Shown in pieces: positions 57,404-64,000 of a stretch of DNA of 64,000 nucleotides. Numbering within the stretch: the first letter of the stretch is position 1; the number at the start of each line of letters is the position of its first letter. The translations under genes and the position numbers were made by a program. Origin of the DNA: Tellurirhabdus rosea (lineage in GTDB: Bacteria > Bacteroidota > Bacteroidia > Cytophagales > Spirosomataceae); assembly GCF_026278345.1 (NCBI RefSeq), contig NZ_CP111085.1:3613501-3677500 (forward strand), in the 5' to 3' direction. The notes under the pieces are model-generated. The model did no database searches and was not told the DNA's origin. It saw nothing but the letters and a program-made list of their open reading frames with translations.

Positions 57404-58533
57404 AAACCGAAATCTGGCTTTCGCCGCCTCATCTGAGCGGCAACGAACAGGCTTATGTTCAGGAAGCGTTCGAGACCAACTGGGTTGCGCCGCTCGGCCC
57501 GCATGTCGATGCGTTCGAACGGGCGCTCTGCCAGCGGACCGGGGCCGGTCATGCCGCCGCACTGTCGTCGGGAACGGCGGCCCTGCACCTGGCGCTGGTG
57601 CTGCTGGGCGTAGGCCCAGGCGACGAAGTGCTGTGCCAGTCGCTGACGTTTGCGGCCAGCGCCAACCCCATCGTTTATCAGGGTGCCCGGCCGGTTTTTG
57701 TGGACAGCGAGCCGTCTACCTGGAATCTTTGCCCCGGGGCGCTGGAGGAGGCATTGGCGGACCGGATTCGGTGGGGCAAACGTCCGAAGGCGGTCATCGC
57801 TGTGGATTTGTACGGCATGCCCGCCCGTTGGGACGAGCTGACGGCTGTCTGTTCGCGGTACGAAGTGCCGTTGATCGAGGATGCCGCCGAGGCGCTGGGT
57901 TCGGTGTACCGGGGTCGGCCCTGCGGTTCGTTCGGGCGGCTGTCGGTGCTGTCGTTCAACGGAAACAAAATCATCACGACCTCCGGCGGGGGCGCCCTGC
58001 TTTCGGCCGACCCGCTGCTGATCGAACAGGCCCGCTGGCTAGCCATGCAGGCCCGCGACCCGGCGCCCCATTACCAGCATTCCCGGATTGGGTACAACTA
58101 CCGCCTGAGCAACGTCTGCGCCGGCATCGGGCGGGCACAACTGGAAGTGCTGGCCGACCGGGTTGCGCGGCGCCGGGCCACGTATGCGTTTTACCGGCAT
58201 CACCTCGCGCCGCGGCCGGGTTTTGGTTTTCTGCCGGAACCGGAAGGGTGTTTTTCCAACCGCTGGCTTTCCTGCGTTACCATTGACCCTGAAGAGGCGG
58301 GCATCACCCGCGAAGACCTCCGGCTTGCGCTGGTGGCCCGCGGCATCGAATCCCGGCCGCTGTGGAAACCGCTGCACCGGCAGCCGGTCTTTGCGGAGTG
58401 TCCGTTTTATGGCTCCGGGCTGGCCGACGAGCTGTTCCGGACGGGGCTTTGCCTGCCTTCGGGCTCCAGCCTGACGGAGGGGCAGCGGGAAGAAATTCTC
58501 GGCGTTATCCGGGCGGCCTGTCCGGTGGTCTGA
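57400..58533 (+). CDS. DegT/DnrJ/EryC1/StrS aminotransferase (PglE-like)
   Basis: From MKTEIWLSPPHLSGNEQAYV the protein has 377 residues. It shows VAPLGPHVDAFERALC, SSGTAALHLALVLLGVGPGDEV, QSLTFAASANPI, IEDAAEALGS and LSFNGNKIITTSGGGALL, whose Lys190 should bind PLP. RIGYNYRLSNVCAGIGRAQLE is the usual substrate loop. These features, and its place after PglC- and PglD-like genes, fit the C4 aminotransferase of UDP-bacillosamine synthesis. The 4,6-dehydratase (PglF) needed before it is not in the window. It ends locus B at a terminator. Confidence 0.9.
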   Translation: MKTEIWLSPPHLSGNEQAYVQEAFETNWVAPLGPHVDAFERALCQRTGAGHAAALSSGTAALHLALVLLGVGPGDEVLCQSLTFAASANPIVYQGARPVFVDSEPSTWNLCPGALEEALADRIRWGKRPKAVIAVDLYGMPARWDELTAVCSRYEVPLIEDAAEALGSVYRGRPCGSFGRLSVLSFNGNKIITTSGGGALLSADPLLIEQARWLAMQARDPAPHYQHSRIGYNYRLSNVCAGIGRAQLEVLADRVARRRATYAFYRHHLAPRPGFGFLPEPEGCFSNRWLSCVTIDPEEAGITREDLRLALVARGIESRPLWKPLHRQPVFAECPFYGSGLADELFRTGLCLPSGSSLTEGQREEILGVIRAACPVV

Positions 58534-58539
58534 AAAAGA

Positions 58540-58563
58540 AAAAGCGGCCGAACGACCGCTTTT
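58540..58563. terminator. Bidirectional terminator between locus B and the thioredoxin-like gene
   Basis: An 8-bp stem (58540-58547 with 58556-58563) has A-runs on the left and TTTTCTTT on the right. It serves the end of locus B on the plus strand and the convergent gene on the minus strand. Confidence 0.8.
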
Positions 58564-58584
58564 CTTTATTATTCAAATGAAAGG

Positions 58585-59013
58585 TTACTTGACACTTTTT
58601 CCGGCGGCGAGCAGTTCCTGCGGGTTCTGGTACCCGAGGATTTTCTTGACCACCTTGCCGTTGCCGTCGATGAACAGCAGCGTGGGGTAGCCTTCGAGCG
58701 GATAACGCTGGGATAGCATCACGCCCTCGCCTTTTTCCATATCCATCTTGACGTTGATGAAGCGCTTGTTGAAGTAATCGGCGACTTCTTTCTTCGTGAA
58801 GACGTTCTTCTGCAGCAGTTTGCAGGGACCGCACCACTCGGCGTAGGCGTCCAGAAAGATCAGCTTCTTCTCCGTTTTGGCCTTTTTCAAAATAGCCGCC
58901 CACTGGGCGTTGGTAAACTGAATGCCGGGTTCTGGCTTGTCACCGGCTGCACTTGAGTTCCAGACCAGCCCGAGCATCAACAGCATCAGGGACATCAGAC
59001 GGATACGCTTCAT
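58585..59013 (-). CDS. Periplasmic thioredoxin-family protein
   Basis: From MKRIRLMSLMLLMLGLVWN, a signal peptide, the protein has 142 residues. It has WCGPC in LDAYAEWCGPCKLLQKN near residue 66 and the cis-proline segment GYPTLLFIDGNGKVV. It resembles DsbD-gamma/thioredoxin_7-like reductases of the periplasm. The partner is unknown. It is convergent with locus B and separated from engB by a repeat. An ATG six codons upstream is possible. Confidence 0.9.
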   Translation of the reverse strand: MKRIRLMSLMLLMLGLVWNSSAAGDKPEPGIQFTNAQWAAILKKAKTEKKLIFLDAYAEWCGPCKLLQKNVFTKKEVADYFNKRFINVKMDMEKGEGVMLSQRYPLEGYPTLLFIDGNGKVVKKILGYQNPQELLAAGKSVK

Positions 59014-59154
59014 AGAACAAGATAGATTCATTTTGTTGGAATTATAACGCCAAAGCCCGGGCCTTTCGTTTCCGGGTATTTGAAAAAGAGGTCGTCATTT
59101 CGTCAAACTTTACGACCTTTGTCGGTACCTACGGGCTGTACCCGCGGGCCGTAC

Positions 59155-59211
59155 CCACGGACTTTAGCCCGTGACTACGAAAATACAAGCGATACGGGCT
59201 AAAGCCTGTGG
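59155..59211. repeat. Inverted repeat upstream of engB
   Basis: Arms 59155-59172 and 59194-59211 are complementary at 16 of 18 positions and contain the word ACGGGCTAAAGCC. Additional partial copies (TACGGGCTGTACCCGCGGGCCGTACC) lie just before. The right arm ends 10 nt before the engB start codon. Confidence 0.85.
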
Positions 59212-59220
59212 ATACACGCT

Positions 59221-59832
59221 ATGCAAATCAAGAAAGCCGAATTCATCACCAGCAATACGGACCCCGCCAAGTGTCCGAAACCCGATAAGCCGGAATACGC
59301 CTTTATCGGTCGCTCGAACGTGGGCAAATCCTCGCTCATCAACATGCTGGCCAACCGCAAAAGCCTCGCCAAAACCTCCCAGACGCCCGGTAAGACGCAG
59401 CTCATCAACCATTTTCTGATCGACGACAAATGGTATCTGGTCGACCTTCCGGGCTACGGTTTCGCCAAAGTTAGCAAAACCTCACGGGAGAAATGGGAAA
59501 AAATGATTCACGATTACCTGACCAGCCGCGAAAACCTGGTCTGTACCTTCGTGCTCATCGACGGCCGTATTCCGCCCCAGGCCAATGACCTGCAGTTTAT
59601 GGAGTGGCTCGGCGAGCATAATCTGCCCTTTGTCATGGTTTTCACCAAAACCGAGAAGGTCGGGGTGAATATCATCAAAAAATCGATTGCCGATTACCAC
59701 AAAACCATGCGGCAGACCTGGGCCGACGTGCCGCCGCATTTTGTCACTTCCTCGGTCATCGGACGGGGTCAGGACGAGATTCTGGCGTATATCGACGAAT
59801 TGAACCGGGAATACAATGAAGCGGCCAGATAA
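59221..59832 (+). CDS. engB: Ribosome-biogenesis GTPase EngB/YsxC
   Basis: The 203-residue protein has all G motifs: GRSNVGKSS (G1), TSQTPGKTQ (G2), DLPGYGFAKV (G3), FTKTEKV (G4) and SSVIGRG (G5). In G4 the usual aspartate of TKxD is glutamate, a conservative change in the guanine-recognition residue. EngB acts in 50S subunit assembly. It stands alone after a repeat element. Confidence 0.95.
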   Translation: MQIKKAEFITSNTDPAKCPKPDKPEYAFIGRSNVGKSSLINMLANRKSLAKTSQTPGKTQLINHFLIDDKWYLVDLPGYGFAKVSKTSREKWEKMIHDYLTSRENLVCTFVLIDGRIPPQANDLQFMEWLGEHNLPFVMVFTKTEKVGVNIIKKSIADYHKTMRQTWADVPPHFVTSSVIGRGQDEILAYIDELNREYNEAAR

Positions 59833-59888
59833 GGGTGTCGCCGGAGGGATTTCAACCGATTTTTATCGCTTTTAATCTGCTGACTCCG

Positions 59889-59919
59889 TTTAATCCGTGC
59901 ATCCATTCCCGTATCTTTG
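59889..59919 (+). promoter_or_regulatory. Promoter of the DUF5606 gene
   Basis: TTTA (59889-59892) and TATCTTTG (59912-59919) are 19 nt apart, a near-consensus Bacteroidota promoter. Transcription would start near 59926, about 40 nt before the ATG. Confidence 0.65.
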
Positions 59920-59966
59920 TACCATTATTCATGATCATTAAACCACATTACTACTATCCTTTATAA

Positions 59967-60437
59967 ATGGAAGCGCTGAGAGAAGTAGCAAACATTGCCG
60001 GAAAAAGTGGTCTGTACCGTATCCTGAAGCCAAGCCGCTCCGGTGTTGTGGTCGAATCGCTGGACGACAAAAAAACCAAGGAACTGATCGGACCCACCGC
60101 CCGCGTGTCTGTCCTGAAAGATATTTCGATTTATACCGATAACGAGCAGGAATCGGCTCCGCTGGGCGACGTTTTCGGGGCAATTTTTGCCAAATACGGA
60201 GACAACCTGCCCGTAGTGGCCAAAAGCGCATCCAACAGCGAGCTGGCCGATTTTCTGGCGGAGGTGCTTCCGGAATACGACCGCGACCGGGTACACATGT
60301 CGGACGTGAAGAAGCTCATCACCTGGTATGGTATCCTGCGGACCAACATGCCGGAAGCGTTCGAAGCGGCGGCCCCGGCCGAAGCGTCGTCTGAAGAATC
60401 CGTGGAAACGCCGGAAGGCGAAACCGCCGCTGAATAA
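59967..60437 (+). CDS. DUF5606-family protein
   Basis: The 156-residue soluble protein begins MEALREVANIAGKSGLYRIL and continues with a small beta-rich domain (VVVESLDDKKTKELIGPTAR, VSVLKDISIYT). A helical part (FAKYGDNLPV, VHMSDVKKLITWYGILRTNM) and an acidic low-complexity tail (about 130-156) follow. The order fits DUF5606, a Bacteroidota-specific family of unknown function. It has its own promoter and terminator. Confidence 0.85.
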   Translation: MEALREVANIAGKSGLYRILKPSRSGVVVESLDDKKTKELIGPTARVSVLKDISIYTDNEQESAPLGDVFGAIFAKYGDNLPVVAKSASNSELADFLAEVLPEYDRDRVHMSDVKKLITWYGILRTNMPEAFEAAAPAEASSEESVETPEGETAAE

Positions 60438-60463
60438 GCAGACTGGATCGACCAACCCATACG

Positions 60464-60497
60464 AAATCCACCCGGCCCGGCCGAAGGTGGATTTTTT
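60464..60497 (+). terminator. Intrinsic terminator after the DUF5606 gene
   Basis: A 9-bp stem (60464-60472 with 60486-60494), with additional CGGCC/GGCCG pairing inside, ends in a run of six T. It lies between convergent genes. Confidence 0.85.
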
Positions 60498-60509
60498 ATG
60501 GCTGATAGC

Positions 60510-61127
60510 TTACCGAAGCGGGGCCAGTCTGGCTTTGGGCCGGGTGACGAGAAACACCTTTTTGCCGGACACTTTTTCCAGAAACGGCTTCAGAATTTTG
60601 TCCGCATTTTCCCGGGTCTGTTCCAGAATGCCGCTTTGCAGCGCCGACTGCCGGATCTGCACTTCGGCCTGACGGTACGCTTCGGTGACCAGACCGGCCT
60701 CCTCGAAGAGGGCGTATTCCGTATTGTACACCTTCGAGCGGTCGTGGTTGATGCGGTAGGTGCAGAGTTCGGGGTCGGGGAGGTGCACCACCAGCGTATC
60801 GCCCTGCGTGGCCACGTCTTCCGCCTTGATTTGGGTTAAATCCAGGCAGCCGACGGCTTCGCCTTCCACAATCAGCACCGCTCTGGGGTTGGGCAGCCAC
60901 TGCCGCATCTGCTCATGTTCGACCACGTCCTTGAAGCGGTAGCGCACCAGCTCCAGCTTGCCCAGCGCCGTAACTTCCTGCAGGACAATGCTGTGAACCG
61001 TTTCTTCAGAGCGGGTAAAGCGCCGGAAGAACGAGCCGCTGCGCAGTTGTTCCCAGAGCGCAATCAGCCCCATCACAAAAATAAACAGCAGAAAAAGCCG
61101 GAGAAGGGCGTTGAGGAGTCGGGTCAT
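60510..61127 (-). CDS. DUF4230-family membrane-anchored protein
   Basis: The 205-residue protein has one N-terminal membrane helix (LLRLFLLFIFVMGLIALW). A domain then follows with SIVLQEVTALGKLELVRYRF, VLIVEGEAVGCLDLTQI, LVVHLPDPELCTYRINHDRS and a C-terminal helix. That order is the DUF4230 pattern. Function is unknown. It lies 66 nt downstream of hemA, with a hairpin between. Confidence 0.85.
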   Translation of the reverse strand: MTRLLNALLRLFLLFIFVMGLIALWEQLRSGSFFRRFTRSEETVHSIVLQEVTALGKLELVRYRFKDVVEHEQMRQWLPNPRAVLIVEGEAVGCLDLTQIKAEDVATQGDTLVVHLPDPELCTYRINHDRSKVYNTEYALFEEAGLVTEAYRQAEVQIRQSALQSGILEQTRENADKILKPFLEKVSGKKVFLVTRPKARLAPLR

Positions 61128-61137
61128 AGCCTATTAA

Positions 61138-61175
61138 CGAAAATCCCGGCCAGAATCGTCGGGTCGGGATTTTCG
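61138..61175 (-). terminator. Hairpin after hemA, probable terminator
   Basis: An 11-bp perfect stem (61138-61148 with 61165-61175) lies between hemA and the DUF4230 gene. The minus-strand 3' arm holds ATTTTCG, but no longer T-run follows, so termination may be partial. Confidence 0.55.
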
Positions 61176-61193
61176 CAATGTATTTATCAAAGG

Positions 61194-62489
61194 TTAGAAC
61201 GGTCGTTTCGGTCCGTCCTGCGGCGTCTGGGCGGGCTGTTTTTCCAGATCAAAGAGGTCGGTGAGGACATCGATAAGGGTATCAGCCTCGCCGCGTTTGC
61301 AGGCGGCTTTCAGTTGCAGCACAGGCAGTTTGATGATTTTCTGCATGATGCCGCGGGTAATCTTGTCAATTTTTTCAGATTCTTCGTCCGTCAGGTTCTT
61401 CAGATGGCGGGCGATTTCCTCCTTACGGATCTGCTCCAGCGCATTCTTGAATTTGTTGATCGTCGGCGAAACGACCATCTCCCGCGACCAGTCATTGAAC
61501 TCAACCATCGACTGGTCAATAATAGCTTCCACCTGCGGAATGGCGGCCACCCGGCGGCCCAGCGCTTCGTCGGCGCGGTTGCGGATGTGGTCGATGTTGT
61601 ACAGCAGCACGCCCGGAATCTGTTCGACGCCCGCGTCTACACTGCGGGGGACCGACAGGTCGATGAAATATTTGTAAGTCAGCGCATTCAGGTTCGACAG
61701 ACGGGCAGGCGTAAACAGCGGCTCGTCCATCATGACCGACGAGATGATGACGTCTGCCCCGCTCACTTCGGCGTCCAGATCGGCAAAATCCGCGACACGG
61801 AAGCCAAACTGTCCGGCCATCCGCTCCGACTTGGCGCGGGTCCGGTTGCAGAGCGTGATGCGCTTGAGGTTTCGGGCGGCGAGGTTTTTGACCACGTCGG
61901 CTCCGATTTCGCCCAGGCCCACGACCAGCACGGAAGGGTTGGCGTACTCGCCCAGCAGTTCTTCGATTAATTCAACGGCGGCGTAGGAGACCGAAGCGGC
62001 TCCGTCGCGGAAGCTGGTTTCTTGGGCAACCCGTTTGTTGGTGAAGAAGATCGTGTGCATCAGCCGGTGCAGGAACGGGCCTGCCACGTCCATATCGGCC
62101 GAAAGCTGGTAGGCCTGCTTGACCTGATTCGGAATCTGCATATCCCCGACCACCTGCGAATGCAGACCCGTGCAGACCTCAAAGAGGTGACGCACAGCTT
62201 CATTGGCGGTATTGTACAGGTGGAAATAAGGAAGATAGTCGTCGGTGTTCGTCAGGCCTTTTTCAATCAGGAGGAGGCGGGCAATCTCGGTATTGTGATT
62301 TTCGGCGGCGGCGTAGTACACCTCCGTCCGGTTGCAGGTTGAAATGACCAGCAGATCGGATACCTCGAACACATCCCGCAGCTTGAGCAGAAACTGACGG
62401 GTTTCGTCTTCGTTTAATGCAATTAGCTCGCGAACAGCCAGCGGAGCCGTTTTGTAAGAGAGACTAACTGATTTAAATGAATCGTACAT
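61194..62489 (-). CDS. hemA: Glutamyl-tRNA reductase
   Basis: The 431-residue protein has the catalytic cysteine in VISTCNRTEVYYA (Cys52), GDMQIPNQVKQAY, SFRDGAASVSYAAVEL and the NADPH site VLVVGLGEIGADVVKNLAARN. A C-terminal dimerisation domain follows (from about 320). It makes glutamate-1-semialdehyde from Glu-tRNA, the first step of tetrapyrrole synthesis that also supplies heme and siroheme. Confidence 0.97.
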   Translation of the reverse strand: MYDSFKSVSLSYKTAPLAVRELIALNEDETRQFLLKLRDVFEVSDLLVISTCNRTEVYYAAAENHNTEIARLLLIEKGLTNTDDYLPYFHLYNTANEAVRHLFEVCTGLHSQVVGDMQIPNQVKQAYQLSADMDVAGPFLHRLMHTIFFTNKRVAQETSFRDGAASVSYAAVELIEELLGEYANPSVLVVGLGEIGADVVKNLAARNLKRITLCNRTRAKSERMAGQFGFRVADFADLDAEVSGADVIISSVMMDEPLFTPARLSNLNALTYKYFIDLSVPRSVDAGVEQIPGVLLYNIDHIRNRADEALGRRVAAIPQVEAIIDQSMVEFNDWSREMVVSPTINKFKNALEQIRKEEIARHLKNLTDEESEKIDKITRGIMQKIIKLPVLQLKAACKRGEADTLIDVLTDLFDLEKQPAQTPQDGPKRPF

Positions 62490-62817
62490 ATTACTGATTG
62501 AAACTAACGTACAAAATTAATGCACAATGCCCAATTAAGAAACACCTATTTACCGGTTTCAGTTTGTACTTTTATTATTTAGAAACCTTATAAACTGTTA
62601 CAAAGTTAACCCCTGTTCGGTTCCGTTTCCAACTCGACTCAGGTGAAGTTGTAAACAAAGGCATTGAAATGGTACAAACAGACGTTAAGTCGTAAAATCG
62701 TTTGTAAAATTACAACGGTTCCGGAGCCGGGCGCATGAGGCTGGTCAGCCTCCTGTCTGATCCTCGTCAACAGGAATAGCCGCCTGAATCAAACCGGCGT
62801 CCGATTTTGTTTATCCG
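62490..62817. other. Divergent intergenic region between hemA and a sensor kinase
   Basis: This 328-nt A+T-rich stretch must hold the promoters of both genes. Only the hemA promoter candidate below was found. GTAAAATCGTTTGTAAAA near 62694 and several TACAAA words recur. No small gene was seen. Confidence 0.6.
62512..62542 (-). promoter_or_regulatory. Candidate hemA promoter
   Basis: Minus-strand TTTC (62539-62542) and TAATTTTG (62512-62519) are 19 nt apart. The start would be about 15 nt before the hemA ATG, giving a very short leader. Confidence 0.5.
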
Positions 62818-64000
62818 ATGATGCTGAAGTCTTTTGATATTTATGGTCAGCGTAACACGCTGAAAATCATCGTGGCCCTGAATCTGCTGCTGCTCGGTAC
62901 GGCCTCCTGGCTGTTTACAAGCCGCCTGGTGGACCAGCTCGAAAAACGGGAAGAACGGTACGTGCAGCTCTTCGCCAAGGCCATGGCCTACGCCTACAAA
63001 ACGGACGTGAACGACGACATCAACTTTGTCATGCAGGAGATTATTCTGATGAACGACCTGCATGAGATTCCGTTCATCTACGTCGACGAACGCGGCGAGC
63101 CGACCATCGACCGGTTCACCGACATTCCGCAGGATTTTCCGGAGGCCAAGCGGCACGCGCTGGTGCGGCAGAAAATGGCGGAAATCAAGAACGATCACCC
63201 GCCGATCGAGGTGGATCTGGGAGAAGGGCGCAAAGGGTACGTGTATTATAGCAACTCGTTTCTGCTGACGCAGTTGCGCTATTTCCCGTATGTCGAACTG
63301 GTTTCGCTGATGGTGCTCGGTTTTCTGGCGTATCTGGCCTTCAGTTCGGCCCGGCGGGCGGAGCAGAACCGGGTCTGGGTCGGGCTGGCCAAGGAAACGG
63401 CCCACCAGCTGGGCACGCCGCTTTCGTCGCTGATGGCCTGGGTGGAGTATTTCCGCTCCGATCCGGCCGTGGACGAATCCATTGCCGACGAAATCGAAAA
63501 GGACGTAAAGCGGCTGGAAACCATCGCGGCCCGCTTCTCCAGCATCGGGTCCGTTCCGACGCTGCGCAGCGAGGATTTGTACGAAACCGTGAGCAATTTT
63601 ATCAGCTATCTGGAGCCGCGCATCTCCACGAAGGTCCGGATGAGTATCGTCAACGAACTGCCGGAGGGCTTCCAGGTACACATCAACAAGCTGCTATTTG
63701 AGTGGGTGATCGAGAATATATGCAAAAACGCCGTGGATGCGATGGGCGGTATCGGTAGCCTCACCCTCCGGCTGCAGCCCATTGCCCAGCGCCGTCGTCC
63801 GGGCGAAACGGCGCGGGTCAACGACGTGGCCATCGACATTACCGATACGGGAAAAGGCATCAGCAAGGCCAATCTGGCGAAAGTGTTCACCCCCGGTTAC
63901 AGCACCAAAAAACGCGGCTGGGGCCTGGGCCTGACGCTAGCCAAACGGATCATCGAGGAATACCACGAAGGACGGCTGTTCGTCAAACACTCGGAAATCG
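62818..64000 (+). CDS. Sensor histidine kinase, cut by window edge
   Basis: The visible 394 residues begin MMLKSFDIYGQRNTLKIIV. Two membrane helices (VALNLLLLGTASWLF and YVELVSLMVLGFLAYLAF, near residue 165) flank a periplasmic domain of about 120 residues. The H-box follows as KETAHQLGTPLSSLMAWVEYF (His196), then the ATPase motifs EWVIENICKNAVDAM, DITDTGKGIS and RGWGLGLTLAKRII. Only the last strand or helix is missing. HQLGTPLS is the Bacteroidota-typical H-box variant. No response regulator is visible; its stimulus is unknown. Confidence 0.92.
   Translation, partial: MMLKSFDIYGQRNTLKIIVALNLLLLGTASWLFTSRLVDQLEKREERYVQLFAKAMAYAYKTDVNDDINFVMQEIILMNDLHEIPFIYVDERGEPTIDRFTDIPQDFPEAKRHALVRQKMAEIKNDHPPIEVDLGEGRKGYVYYSNSFLLTQLRYFPYVELVSLMVLGFLAYLAFSSARRAEQNRVWVGLAKETAHQLGTPLSSLMAWVEYFRSDPAVDESIADEIEKDVKRLETIAARFSSIGSVPTLRSEDLYETVSNFISYLEPRISTKVRMSIVNELPEGFQVHINKLLFEWVIENICKNAVDAMGGIGSLTLRLQPIAQRRRPGETARVNDVAIDITDTGKGISKANLAKVFTPGYSTKKRGWGLGLTLAKRIIEEYHEGRLFVKHSEI

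Noticed and set aside
1-64000. CRISPR array, integron, rRNA or complete insertion sequence
   Set aside because: No regularly spaced direct repeats of 25-40 nt with unique spacers, no rRNA sequence and no transposase or integrase motifs were seen. The repeats found are inverted or very short tandem types.

Overview
The window looks like a chromosome segment of a G+C-rich Bacteroidota bacterium, most likely order Cytophagales (Spirosoma/Larkinella/Dyadobacter-like). The reasons are Bacteroidota-type promoters (TTTG, about 19 nt, TAnnTTTG) before several genes, Bacteroidota-restricted families (DUF5606- and DUF4230-like proteins, OmpA with a calcium-binding linker), a Wzc-type co-polymerase kinase and a complete NAD(P)H-linked nitrate assimilation system. 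The genus is inference. Both window ends cut a gene (asparagine synthetase at the left, a sensor kinase at the right).

Layout. (1) 1-11226, minus strand: polysaccharide locus A. It has an export lipoprotein (wza), co-polymerase/tyrosine kinase (wzc), the aminotransferase, acetyltransferase and oxidoreductase of a diacetamido-uronic acid pathway (WbpE/D/B types), a flippase, an acyltransferase, a polymerase and an AsnB-like amidotransferase. (2) 11604-13152: two uncharacterised proteins. (3) 13149-31110: nitrate assimilation. A long minus-strand operon runs cobA, outer-membrane channel, nrtA, nrtB, nrtD, NNP transporter, fused nitrate reductase, rubredoxin-fused reductase-like protein, nitrate-reductase-associated protein. 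Diverging from it are nirB, nirD, a NarX-like nitrate sensor kinase and a NarL-like regulator. (4) 31117-35202: a deoxyribosyltransferase-like/TPR protein, an HxlR regulator diverging from a DJ-1-like protein, a DUF481-type protein and a small transporter. (5) 35203-37735: an A+T-rich island with a zinc-finger gene remnant, a perfect 54-bp palindrome and an OLD-family ATPase/nuclease, ending at tRNA-Asn. (6) 37736-43248: housekeeping genes (tRNA-Asn, rsmG, a glycosyltransferase, tgt, an OmpA protein). (7) 43338-58563, plus strand: polysaccharide locus B, with a six-SLBB export protein, Wzz, a UDP-HexNAc dehydrogenase, Wzx, Wzy, four glycosyltransferases (one a GT2-GT4 fusion) and PglC/PglD/PglE-like enzymes. 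(8) 58585-64000: thioredoxin-like protein, engB, DUF5606, DUF4230, hemA and a sensor kinase.

How they work together. Nitrate would cross the outer membrane through the alginate-export-family channel and be imported by the ABC system or the NNP carrier. The fused NasA-type enzyme would reduce it to nitrite and NirBD would reduce nitrite to ammonium. CobA supplies siroheme precursor, and the sensor/regulator pair probably reads nitrate or nitrite. The two polysaccharide loci each carry Wzx/Wzy and export parts but appear to share sugar-nucleotide enzymes: the only UDP-HexNAc 6-dehydrogenase lies in locus B, while the 3-position enzymes lie in locus A.

A recurring feature is a set of unrelated short inverted repeats, one per gene junction, whose arms often overlap the stop codon of the preceding gene. 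In the nitrate reductase, repeat DNA supplies coding sequence.
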